A stretch of DNA of 64,000 nucleotides from Strongyloides papillosus (lineage: Eukaryota > Nematoda > Chromadorea > Rhabditida > Strongyloididae): assembly GCA_005656395.1 (NCBI GenBank), contig SRSI01000078.1:806001-870000 (forward strand), read 5' to 3'. Positions within the stretch are counted from its first letter, which is position 1; every line of letters begins with the position of its first letter. Of this stretch, positions 26,661-38,033 are shown piece by piece. A program made the translations under genes and the position numbers. Below the pieces are notes generated by a model. It had not been told where the DNA came from, ran no database searches, and saw nothing but the letters and a program-made list of their open reading frames with translations.

Positions 26661-27277
26661 CTTCTAAAAGTTTCATTAGATAATAAGTAATAATTATCAG
26701 CAGTATAATATTTTTAAATATGAAATTAAGATTCAAGAAAATTTAATCCAATTCAACTACATTAAAATTACAAGCATTTTCAAAATAAATTAAAAAAAAT
26801 TAAAAGATAATATTTGCTTTTAATGATTAATGTTGTGAGAGTATAAATTTCACGATGTTATTTTAACACTTGAATTGTGACGTTATTTTGCTTCCACAAA
26901 TAACTGCTTTTGCAAAAATACTTTTATTTTCCGATACTTTGTGCTTTTTTTACTTTACAAAAGTAAAAAAAAAGTGACCAAAAAATACTTAAATCTCTAT
27001 CAAGAAAATCACTGCCAAAAACTATTTGGTCATTTAAAACTTTACTAATTAAGATAATAGCAAAAATTTTGTACTTAACTTTATTTATAGTATGATTACC
27101 TATAGCTACATTTCACTGAATAAAAACAAAATAACGTTCCTCATATCTTTATGAATAGAAAATATTTGTAAACTTAATTTTTATACTAAGTTTAGAAGGA
27201 CATAGTAAACCTCGAAACCAGTTTCAAACAGAATATTATATTTTGTATTATTAAATTTAATGTTGAAACTTTTCTTT

Positions 27278-28232
27278 TTATGCTACTAACAAAATATCAT
27301 TGTTTTTTGGTTTTAGAATAAACCAATTTTTATTGCTTCTTTTTATTAGAGGATAAGATGGGTTATTTGTATAATCACCTTTTTGTCTTCCGATTTGTCT
27401 TCTCCGACAAACTGATTCATCATCTTCTTTATGTTGACAATGAATACATCTATTTTTTCCACATTTTTTATTGATAGTTATTTGAGATATATTTGAATTA
27501 TCAAGTGTAATATTTTGAAAATGAATCTCCTTTTGTATCATTTTATTTTTAAGTGAGAATAATGTTTTCAACTGATATAAAGTTCTTACCTATATAATAT
27601 CTAACAAATGTAGATGGATCAATTAGCAACAGCCGTTCTAATTTTTTCTAAACATTTGTTTGGCTTGTAAAATAAAAAAAACACTAAATACTTTTACAGA
27701 AAGAATTTTAAAATTTCTCAATGATTCTTCATAGTTAGAAAAGTCAATCTTCGCTTTACAATACATATTAATATGAAAATTATGTGAAGGATTATCAGTT
27801 AAAGATCTATTGCATCTCTTAATGCAGTCAAATAATGTCTGATAATGCAATGCTTAAGGTAAAAAGAATTTTGTTTGATATTCAATTTATTTTTATTTAC
27901 TTCAACAAAATTGTTGACTGGAGTTTGATATACATGCTCTTTTATCCATCTTTGGTTGTGACAGTATATAATTAATACAAAGAATTGCTAGTACTAGCTA
28001 TGAATGAATTATTTCTTAGTTAAAGGTTTTAAAATGAAAGTTATTGGGGCATTTCAGATGAAATTTGATAAATCATTTTACCAGAAACATTTAAACATGA
28101 GAAATCTCCTAGATTCAGAATGTTAAAATTGAATGTTTGCATGTAATCTTCATACTGATTAAAAATATTTGATAATTTTAGATCTTGTCGAAAATATTCT
28201 TTGGACATCTTTTTCAGAATATAATTTTGAAT
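27278..28232 (-). CDS. Weak candidate gene, cysteine-containing protein of unknown function
   Basis: Four minus-strand segments can be chained in phase: 28232-28082 (contains NYILKKMSKEYFRQDLKLSN), 27852-27698 (contains DCIKRCNRSL and MYCKAKIDF), 27647-27606 (KKLERLLLIDPSTF) and 27571-27278 (contains KKCGKNRCIHC and SVCRRRQIGRQKG), ending in TAA. The first three junctions have GT...AG ends. The last intron would use GTTAGA and be only 34 nt, unless the acceptor is CAAAAG near 27536. No start codon or signal peptide was found upstream, so the 5' end is missing. Cysteine-rich blocks and a YCK motif loosely recall secreted netrin-like modules, but this is not a family call. It may also be a pseudogene. 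Confidence 0.3.
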
Positions 28233-29508
28233 CTATGAAAATTTAGTAATTATTAAAATAAATGAAATATCAAAAAATTATTTTATTATTCCTGTACGAA
28301 ATTGTAAAAATTGATCAAGACATAGAAATTTTTTAATTTTTGTTTCACTACACAAGATAAAAAATAATTTCGATTATGAAACAGCAGAATATACTACAGA
28401 ATTGTGGAATATTAAACAAAATGTAATAAAACTGGAAGTGAAAATTTGGAAGGATAGCACATAAAATTAATAAATCTTGAAGGACAACATTACACTCAAT
28501 TCTACAGAGATTTACATTTTCTACAATATAGTGCAATTAAGCTAAAGTATTGAAATAATCTAGATATATTATATAACAATTCCTAGAAATTATCAGTTAA
28601 ATTACAAAAGGGGTTGAGTTTCACCTTTTGAAAGAATATTAATCAACATTAATGTTTAATAAATGTGGTCTCAAGTGATTTTTACGTAATAATAACGTGG
28701 TAAATAACAATTTTTTTTATAAAGTGTAATACAACGTCAGTGCAATTAGTTTTACAAATGATAACCTCAGTAATTATAATAGGAATATAATAAATCTTTG
28801 ATACTTGACCATATATTTTTTAATATTAAAAAATATATCAATAAAAGATTAAAATTTAAAGTGAATATTAATAATGTAAATGGTAACTTATAATTGATAA
28901 TATTGTAATTTAGTGATCTTGATTAATAATTTTTTATATTATTTAAAGTTATCAATTTTTTTAACTAAAATAATTGATAGGAATAGTTCATTTAAGAATT
29001 AGAATATAATAACAAATAAACAATTTGTGTTATAATTATGATTGAAATTATTAAGATATTTTAGTTAATTGAATTTTTTTACAATATTTGAAATAACAGT
29101 ATTACCCTTATTTATGTTTATAAATATGCCATTAAGAATGTTCTAAAATTTATTAAATCTCCTCTAAAAGATACATTTGTTATTTAAACAGTTTTTCTTC
29201 GTTTTTAATTTAAAAAAACATTTAATTTGGATAAAATAAAAGTGATGAAATCTTTAAATCCATCAAATCTCAGCCATATTTATGATTAAAGAAAAATTAA
29301 AATGTTTATGATAAAATGGTAATTACTTCTATCATTCGTTAATTAATGCTTTCAAATGAATTACTTTAATGAATATCTCTCTTAATAGCGTAATACTTCA
29401 TATTGTCTCAATAGATAAATGTCTGTTATAGTTCCTTTCTTCATACATCACTTTTTCAAAAGTACTTCATTTTAAACTTTAGTAAAAGATTTTTTTCTAA
29501 GTCTAAAA
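28233..29508. other. Spacer upstream of the TLX-type homeobox gene
   Basis: AT-rich with no convincing exon. It probably contains the promoter region of the homeobox gene, but I recognise no specific sites. Confidence 0.5.
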
Positions 29509-30137
29509 ATGTCTATCAATACTAGTAATTATGTCAACAATAATAAGGTAAGTATAAATATAAAAAATTTTTTAATTCGTATTTAATAAAGTCTTCCAAG
29601 ACAAATGATGAGAAGAAAGTTAAGGAAAATAAAAAATTGCCTTTTGGTATTAGTGCAATTTTGAACATAGATGATGAAGAAAATCACAATCATGTGGATA
29701 ATCATTTACCTGATGACTACAAACCATTACTTGATACTAAAAATGATAGAATAAATTATTTCGTTCCTATAAAACCAAAATTACAAAGTTTCGATACAAA
29801 AAATATTTTGCTAAATTTCATACAAGCACGTAGTATGTTTAGGCAAGAGAAAAGAATTGGCCATCCATATAATTCAAGAGCACCACCTATCCATAAGAAA
29901 CCTCGTACTGCATTTACAAAAGAACAAATTATGATACTAGAAGATAAATTTAATAATCAAAAGTATTTGGCATCCGCCGAACGAATTGAGCTGGCTAAGA
30001 AACTTGATATGACTGAATCACAAGTAAAAACATGGTTTCAAAATCGTCGTACAAAGTGGAGGAGACAGGAAGCTGAAGAAAAAGAAGTTGAAGATAAAAA
30101 TGTTAAAAAAATGACAATTACTCAATTACTTTTTTAA
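29509..30137 (+). CDS. TLX/Clawless-type homeobox transcription factor
   Basis: Exon 29509-29547 (13 codons) joins exon 29592-30137 through a 44-nt GTAAGT...AAAG intron, giving 194 residues. The homeodomain covers about residues 114-173. It has KKPRTAF at its start, KYLASAER in helix 2 and [15 protein letters not shown] in helix 3. Threonine at homeodomain position 47 and asparagine at position 51 are the TLX pattern. Just upstream, [12 protein letters not shown] closely follows the conserved TLX hexapeptide-like linker. [10 protein letters not shown] near residues 29-38 resembles an Eh1 (Groucho-binding) motif. A nuclear DNA-binding regulator of cell fate, often repressive, is expected. Its stop lies only 61 bp from the stop of the convergent guanylate cyclase-like gene. 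Homeobox identity is certain; TLX assignment is strong. Confidence 0.93.
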
Positions 30138-30198
30138 ATAGCATTCTGTTTATTAAGCAAAAATTTTTTAGTGAATCAATTTTTTTAGTTATAATGAA

Positions 30199-32417
30199 TT
30201 ATGAAATAGAACAGGCTGATGATTCGTTGACGATTGTATCTTTAAGCAATCTAGAATCTACAGTTTCAAATACTACCTCTCCATTATTATTTAATTTTTT
30301 TAAATTTCTAATTCTTTCAACAGCAAATTTGAAAGATGAATTTTTTTGATTCTTCATAATATTAACTATGTTTTTTTGTTTATTTAAAACTTGAACATAC
30401 TTCTTCCAACTTTTTAAATCATCAGAACAATTTAATCTTTCATATCCATCATCATATATTCCTCCTTCAAATAATAAATAAATAAGGATTATAATAACCT
30501 ACCTCTATTGAAACCAAGTATACTCCATAAACTTTTTTCCTTATTTTTTTTCAAATAATATGTGCAAATAACACTCTTTTTGCTGACAGAAATCATTCTA
30601 CTTGCATCCAATTCATATGAATTTTCAGTTGCTGATGATAAACTTAATTTAGTTGCTCCACTAACAACAATCTTTCCTTTATTTGATTGCGCTAATAACC
30701 TTTTAATCTCACTAATTGTCTCTCCTAAAAGACAATATCGACGTCTTGTAGTCCCTAGTAATCCGCCAACTACCAGTCCAGTATGAACGGCAATTCTAAG
30801 AATGAGAGGAAGATTTATTTTTGAAATTCTAACTTCTCTAGCACTCCACATTAAAGCTAAAGATAAATTTAAAATATTTTCAGTATGCATTTTATTTTTC
30901 GTTGGTACTCCACAAGCAACAATTACATTATCATCAATACTAACAACCTTAAAGCAATTAAATTTTTTTACCATATTTTCATAAATTTCGCTATACTTTT
31001 TTATCAAATCTATCAATTCTATTGGTGTACATATGTTAACTATTATATTAAAGTTTTCAATAACACTCATTAAACATGTAACATCCTCAAATACCTCTAA
31101 AATAAGTCATAAACGCATTTTCATTGATGCAAACAAACCTTCATTAACACGGCGATTATTTTTTAATGCAACTGTAACTTCATGTGGTAAATCACCAAAA
31201 AGAAGGAGGTCAGCTCTATTTTTATAAGTTTCCAATTGTGCAGTTAACTTTTGTAAACTATTAATTTGTTTTTCTAACCTCCTATGATTATTATTTTCAC
31301 AAGATCGTGAGATGTTTACTAAAATGACGTCTCTTCTTGTATCATGAACTGGTATATCACATATATAGAGTTTAGATGCCATTAATTCTTTTGCATTATT
31401 TGCATGAATAGAATTAGCAAATAGTATATGTTCTCCATCATCAAGTAAAATCATTTGCCCCTGTAAATACATTGGCCTTGTTGGTGAATTCGATGTTCCA
31501 TCCTCCCTTGTAAAATTATTCTTTAAATATACAATGAATGTAGTGTTTAGTTGGGACAAAATCCATTTGAATGATAAATTTGTTCCTTTCGGTTTAACTA
31601 ATTTCAAAATATCATTGACCTTAGCATGATATTGAATATTAAAATGTTTTAATAAAAAAATCCCGACATGTTCAATTTTCATTGATTTATTGAAACAAAT
31701 ATGTGTAGGAAAAAGGTTAATGAAATCTTGAAGTGTTATAAGATTATTCATTTTTAGCGGAAGATATGTAAGGTTATTCTTTGAATTTGTTAGTAATTCT
31801 AAATTACCTTTACTGGTAATTTCATAGATAACATGATACAAATTTTCAACGTTATTGATTTTTTCATGATCCTTTTTTAGAATTTTTATTTTAACATCCA
31901 TATTAAATACTATTCTTGAAACTTCTTTAACTAATCCTACAACTATCATTTCACAACCATGTCTATGGGAATAGTAGTGTAATTGGAGTGTATTTTCATT
32001 AACTACCTCACAATATAATGAAGGTGCTTTTAATCTATTTTTAAATGTTAAACTACCTACAAATGAATGTAATGAAGTCACAGTATTTAAAAAAGAACAT
32101 AAATTATCAGCCACAGAAGCCAAAATAATATCCCATCCGTTTTCAACGATATAATTTACGAAATATCCACCAAAACCTTCCATTGCTTCATCAAGAGATA
32201 ATCCTACTTTTTTTGAGACATGATTTATAAATTTCATTGTATCTTTATCTCTACATGATGAATCGTATTGAAAAAAATTTTTCGGTAAGGAAATATCTTC
32301 CATCAAAATATCCCAAACCTCCATACCACATCTTTTAACAATCATATCTTTTATTATAATATGTATGTATCCTATCTAATATAAAGAATTATTATTTAAC
32401 AATGTATAACTTACCAT
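30199..32417 (-). CDS. Soluble guanylate cyclase-like protein with intact haem pocket and degenerate cyclase domain
   Basis: Four exons, 32417-32415 (ATG only), 32375-31139, 31096-30503 and 30464-30199, join in phase to give 699 residues. The introns are 39, 42 and 38 nt. The second exon starts [14 protein letters not shown], matching the usual MYGxI start of the H-NOX (HNOB) domain. His104 sits in SLHSFVGS, and Tyr135, Ser137 and Arg139 form YxSxR, at the numbering of the mammalian beta-1 subunit. An HNOBA region and a helical linker (ending about residue 410) follow. The cyclase domain begins near 414. Val425 replaces the first metal-binding Asp, Val465 the guanine-reading Glu and Ser542 the ribose-contacting Asn; Asp469, Cys535 and Arg546 remain. 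It resembles the nematode soluble cyclases that sense O2 or NO in neurons, but is probably not catalytic itself. An extra tail of about 90 residues follows. Confidence 0.9.
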
Positions 32418-33342
32418 TGTACTTGTTTTTTGTCCTAAAATTATTATAATACTAACTTAACTTAACTTTATCTAAAAATAGTACACAAATATATATAAAA
32501 TTATGAAATTGTATTTTTAAATATCATAAAGTAACTTTTATAGTGCTCACTCAAGAATTCATCACGCAATATCTTATTTTACTCATTTCTTCATAAAACA
32601 TAAATATCACGTAAAACAATAATAAATTACTTCCAAAATTTAATGAAAGTGTAGGTGTTGTAGAAATCACCTTACTTGCGAAAAAATAAATCTATTTCTA
32701 CTTATACTAATCAGACTTTTCATGCAATGATAATTTTCCACATCAAGTGTTATCTAATGCTTTTGTTATTTGGCCTCTTATCAATATTAATAATGTTTAT
32801 GAAGCTAGATTCTAAGCACTTTATTTCGAAAAAGTATATTTAATGAGTTTAATTTCATGTGTGAATTCATATTACTAAAATATTAATTTAAGTACAACGT
32901 TTTTTAGAATACTAATTGTAAGTTTATCGTCCGTCAAATGATTACAGCTATTTTCCTAGAAAAAAAAATGAGTTTAATTTATTTATCTAATATTTAAAAA
33001 GGCAAAGAATTTCATAAATAAAATAATAAGTGTTTAAATAACTTTTTTTATAATTGGCAAACCAAATTTGCATTTGAATTGATTGTAATTGCTAAGAAGT
33101 TTCCCCATCTCTAATCATAATAACAAAAGTCTTGATGAATAAATAATTAACACTTTCTTTTTACAAAGTATCTATAAATTTCAAACATATTTACTTTGTC
33201 TAACTTATTTTTCTTATTTGAACCGGTCAAAAGACAAGAATTTGATGTTTGATTATTATTTTGTGAAATTATTTTTAAGCACGAGAGATATACACTAAGA
33301 TGCACGGTTTGGCAAGATTTTTAAAATTTTTTAAAGTAATAT
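32418..33342. other. Spacer between cyclase-like and PTB-SH2 genes
   Basis: About 0.9 kb between two same-strand genes. AT-rich; no exon seen. It should contain the 5' flank of the cyclase-like gene and the 3' end of the PTB-SH2 transcript. Confidence 0.5.
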
Positions 33343-36300
33343 TTATATTACAACTGGTTTAAGGCAACTTTTTGTCATTTTAAAACTTTTGTAGTTATCA
33401 TATTGCTCAGATTCCCTGATACAAGAGATAGGTGTTGATGTAATTGATTTATTCTTTTTTGGTGATCCTTTTTTTAATAATTCATCAGGCCAATCCAAAA
33501 ATACAAGTGGAACTGGGAGGATTTCTTTATCAACTGAATGATATGTAACTAATGTTGGAATTGTATCATGGTGTCTTGACGAGCCCTATAATATATGAAG
33601 ATAGTGGATTTTTCCTTGATATAAACTTACTCTTATTTTGAATCCTTTTTCATTACGTATGATAACATAATGTCTAACAAGGCTTGATATATTATCATCA
33701 AGAAATCCAGTGTGAATAGATATTGTTAAGCAATGCTTAACACTACTAGAGTATGTTATAAGAAATGCTCCAATGCTTCTTATTTGCAATGCTTTCTCAA
33801 TACTTTTCTTGCTTCTATTGACAACAAAATATCTTGTGGCTTTTAATCTTTTATCAAGATACTCTGTAATTGGATAAACCATTTCATCAATTTTTTCATT
33901 ATAAACTAATTCTCCTAATATTTCAGGTTTCAGTGTATATGGATCAAATGATTCATTACCATCCTCATCCTCAATTTTTTCTCTCTTCTCATTATTTTTT
34001 CTATAGAAATTAGCCATCACCTCACTAACAGTTGATGTTTTAGTTTTCTTTGTTCCACTTATACTTCTGGCAATTGATGAGAACAACTAAAAATAATATA
34101 TTAAAAAGTTATTAAAATGTTATCTTTACGCAATAATAGATAACTTTATGACATAAAAATAATGTTGATTGCGCAAAAGGTACATGAAAACATGCCGCAT
34201 TAAGGAAGTTAAAAGTTTATTAAATAATCAATGTGTCAAAAAAATGTGATTAAGAGTTAGAGGTAAGATTAGAGGTATTTAGTTTTATAACTATCGGTAA
34301 ATGTATACTGAATATATGAATGTTTATTCAATACTGTCATCATGTTATTGGCAAGAAGAATAATTGTTTTAAGAAGATTGAGTATATTAATACTTTATAA
34401 AGTAAAAAAGAAAAAACCGCTATGTAAATAAAGGAAATATTTAAGAAAGGAATGAGTGAAGATATAACTTATAAAAGAGGCAATAAATATAAAGGGGGAT
34501 TGCTAAAGTATCTTAAATGTTATAACAATATTGCGTCAATCATCTTTACCTTTCTTGCTTTGAAATATGTTTTTAGAAGTACTTAACAGTGTATTAACAC
34601 CTTAAGTATTAGATGAAATCAAAAGTAAAAAAACTTACTCTTTTATTCGATTTTCTTTTTAACACTGGAGGACGTAATGGTGTCTCGGAATCCTCTGTTT
34701 TTGACGCTTTTTCATTTCCACCTTGAATATTATTACCAGATGATGTGCCACCAAAGAATTTAGTAAAGATTTTAACTGTTGACAATTGTCTTTGAGGTTT
34801 TATTGATGATGGAGTTACCGAAGTGACATTATTTTCCTTAAATGGAGTAAATTTACTATCTTTTATTTGATCAAAATTGAATTGTCCTTGTGTTGATGTT
34901 GTATATCTAGATGATCTTGATTGTGAACAGTTATAGGGTTGTTTAAATAATGTTGCTGCACTAACATCACCGTTAGCACTTATTATAGTTTCTTCAAGTG
35001 CTGGATTAAGGTTAATGTTACATCGAGGTGCAGAAATAATACCACTAACTATCTCATCACTCTGTTTACTATATTGAGGTATTTGACTATTAAATAAAGC
35101 TATAGCTTGAAATGCCTTACTTAATATGGATTCAATTTCTAATGCTTGTTCAACTGTTGATGTTTGAAAAACATGACATACTCTTCTATGCTTTCTATCA
35201 TGTGTTTCTCGTGTAATATAAGCAACCTGAAGAACTTCTGGTCTGCCTACAACACAACATATCCTTCTTAATGAATGTTGAAGAGCTATTACCTAAAAGT
35301 ACAGTTAATTACTCATCTCATTTTTCACTTGCATAACTTTTTTATTATCCTAATTTATTTAACATAAACTAATTATTATTAATAATAATAAAATAAAGGA
35401 TATAATTTTTGTATTAAATAACTAATGCAACAATCTGGTATATATAAAAGTAAACAAAACTTAATAATATATTTAGAAATTAACTTGAGAAACCAAATTA
35501 TGATAATTATTATTTTACAATGACAAAAACTTTTTTTACATATAATTTCTAGTTATCCTTTTACTACTTAACAGACGTACTTAATCAACCCCTAAATCTT
35601 TTTCCTTAATAATCTTATCCCTCCAGATGTTTGTCGCTGGTATGAATTGTAAAAGTTTACCAATTTACACCTGCGAAAACAATTTTTAAGATTAAATAAA
35701 CATGTTGAAAAAAAGAATTAATGATTCATAAATTTTGTTATGAGAAAAGTTGTTACAATAACATTTGATAAAACTTATGTTGGTAATTCAAATAAAATAA
35801 ACCAAGGTTATGTACTTTAATTTTATTAAACTCTATTGAAAGTTTAAAGAGTTGTCAAAAGTTTATGAAGTGTTGTTGTTGCAATACAAGTGTTGTAAAG
35901 AGAATACTACAATCTTTGTTAAAAAGTTCTGTTCCATAAATGAGGAACCCTTTTATTTTTTAATTTTATTATAGTTTACCATATGTTAAGAATTATTACA
36001 TGACTTCAATTGGTTTACAATTTAAAATGAACAAGAATTTAAAGGAGTTAAGGATAAAAAAAGTACTCTGGATGACAGATGACGTTAAGACAGTAGTCGG
36101 GTTGTCATAAGATTACATTCAACATTTATACTTAGATATAATTAACAATGTTGCAATACAATGCCAAGACAATGAAATGTATAAGGAATGCGGTTAGGAT
36201 AAAGACATTGTTATCTTATTAAGGAAAACAGCAGTATGATGGAGCAAAGGGAATGATATGAAGAAATTAGACAGAAATATGATTAATTTTTATGGAATGC

Positions 36301-36551
36301 CAGACTTACTTTATAATCGGAAGCTTTTGTAACTTTTACACCAAGTAAAGATATTGTTAATTGAACAGGTAATGATTCATTATTTTGTGCCAAGATAAAT
36401 GAATCTAATTTTTTAGCAACATTCTCAAGACTTGCTTTTGATATTGGAAATGATCCTAGCCACTAAAAATGTTAATTAAAGTATATGATTAAGAATTCAT
36501 AAAAAAACTTACTTCAATACTATAATTTAAAGTATAACTTGATCCTCTCAT
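33343..36551 (-). CDS. SHC-like PTB-SH2 adaptor protein lacking the SH2 arginine
   Basis: Five exons, 36551-36513, 36462-36310, 35292-34639, 34086-33631 and 33585-33343, are all joined in phase 0 (514 residues). The N-terminal PTB fold shows NYSIEWLGSF, LTISLLGVKV, SLRRICCVVGRPEVLQVAY, CHVFQT and a final helix, QALEIESILSKAFQAI (about residues 5-135). A Ser/Pro-rich linker (about 136-360) includes PLRPPVL, a possible SH3 ligand. The SH2 domain (about 365-490) shows GAFLITYSSS, VRHYVIIRNEKGFKIR and TLVTYHSVDKEILPVPL. The phosphotyrosine-binding arginine of the FLVR motif is Thr393. PTB plus SH2 order is that of SHC adaptors, which link receptors to Ras signalling. The first four introns are ordinary; those at 36309-35293 and 34638-34087 are long for this window. 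The reading frame stays open upstream of ATG 36551 back to a TTTTTTAG acceptor at 36593, so a longer N terminus is possible. Confidence 0.88.
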
Positions 36552-37804
36552 GATAAATCTCAAGAACACCAAACTTAAATTACCGATACTAGCTAAAAAA
36601 TACAAAATTTACGAAGCACCGTTAGCCGGTAACTGACGGATACAGGATTTTAAAAAATTATGAAAATAATGACAGTTAACAACTATATAAAAATCTCTAT
36701 AAATAGATGTTTATTTATGGACAGACTCCGCCCTCTACCTCTTATACTATATGTGGATAAATAAATATATGAAATGGAGGAAGGATATGAACGTTCTTTA
36801 ATAAGTATATGGAAAGGTTTCTATGAGACAAAGTAATAAAAATATGTAAGGTGGAGTTATAAACGAGATAAAATCATAGTGTTATTAAAGATAAATTAAA
36901 AGTTATCCTTCCTAGGAGGTATATTTTAATAAAAGTTTAAAATATATTTAAATTTTGTAGTTTGATGAAAGATAAAATATACATTAAAAATAATAGGTTT
37001 TTAAATACTTCAAATTAAAAGTAGATTAATAAATTGTAAAGCCATCTGTTGCCCTTTTTTGTAGAACATCCCAGATAAAACAATTAAGGAGGAAGAAGCA
37101 ATATGGTTGATGCCAGATTATTATATTTATTATTTATTTTTAAATTGAAAATGAGCTTTTAAATATATTGCTATCTTGGGTAATGTGGTTATTGTTGATT
37201 TATGGGGATGATAAATAAAATAATTATATTAAATTTTTTCTTTGCATGACTAATAAACAGCATGCCATTTTCCAGCATAATGGAAGTAAAATTTTTTGTT
37301 TACCTAGGATATATTTGTAAGATAACATTAGATATTATCCAAATCAAAATGTGATTAGAAGGTAAATATGATTTGGATTATAAACACATACAAAAAACAA
37401 AAGTTACATTTTATCACGCAGTTTGTAGCAGTTGTAAAAGTTTATGTAAAAACATATGCTTTGTATTAGGAATAATAAAAAAAAGAATGATTGCATCATA
37501 AATCAGCAAATATGGTAGTAGTGTTGATGCAACAAGGATATCCATTTTTTTATATATATTTATATGATAACTTTAAAGAGTGATCTTTACCGACAGACAA
37601 ATGGTTGCAGTTAATAAATGTAACATTAAAAATGTAACTTTAGTCAATACTTTGAGTTAGCGGCGTTTTTTTTTGAGTAAAGTGATCCTTTAAAGGTATC
37701 TTTTTGAAAAGCTTTGTAGGTTAAATTAAATGAAGCAATTGATATATTTAAATAAATATCATATTACGGATTAATATAAAAATGTAACTAATTTAAATAG
37801 TTAC

Positions 37805-37937
37805 TTTTTTTATTATTACAGTTGTTATAATCTTCTCCATTAAAAGATAATACTATAGGGAAATTTAAAAAAATGTTATGTGTCGAAGAGGGGCAATCAG
37901 ATAAGGAGCCTAAACTCAAAATATTCCTTCTAGTCAT
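37805..37937 (-). other. Possible extra 5' coding exon of the PTB-SH2 gene
   Basis: An open frame on the minus strand (38033-37788) has richer base composition than its surroundings. From ATG 37937 it reads MTRRNILSLGSLSDCPSSTH and ends at an A|GTAACT donor at 37805. One leftover base pairs in phase with an acceptor at 36593, continuing TSIGNLSLVFLRFIMRGSS into the PTB domain. The intron would be about 1.2 kb. There are no family motifs; support is only phase and composition. Confidence 0.4.
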
Positions 37938-38033
37938 ACCTACATGAAATTTTGGTGGTGCTAATGAATTAATAATTGAGGAGAAATTTGAAATATACGG
38001 GCAAATGTTATTTCCCTTATAGTAAGGAGCCAA

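Noticed and set aside
29637..29639. TTG as start of the homeobox protein
   Set aside because: An upstream ATG exon at 29509 joins in phase and removes the need for a non-ATG start.
31097..31115. An 18-nt intron (GTTTATGACTTATTTTAG) in the cyclase-like gene
   Set aside because: Too short to splice. A 42-nt intron starting at 31138 gives the correct phase and a better family alignment.
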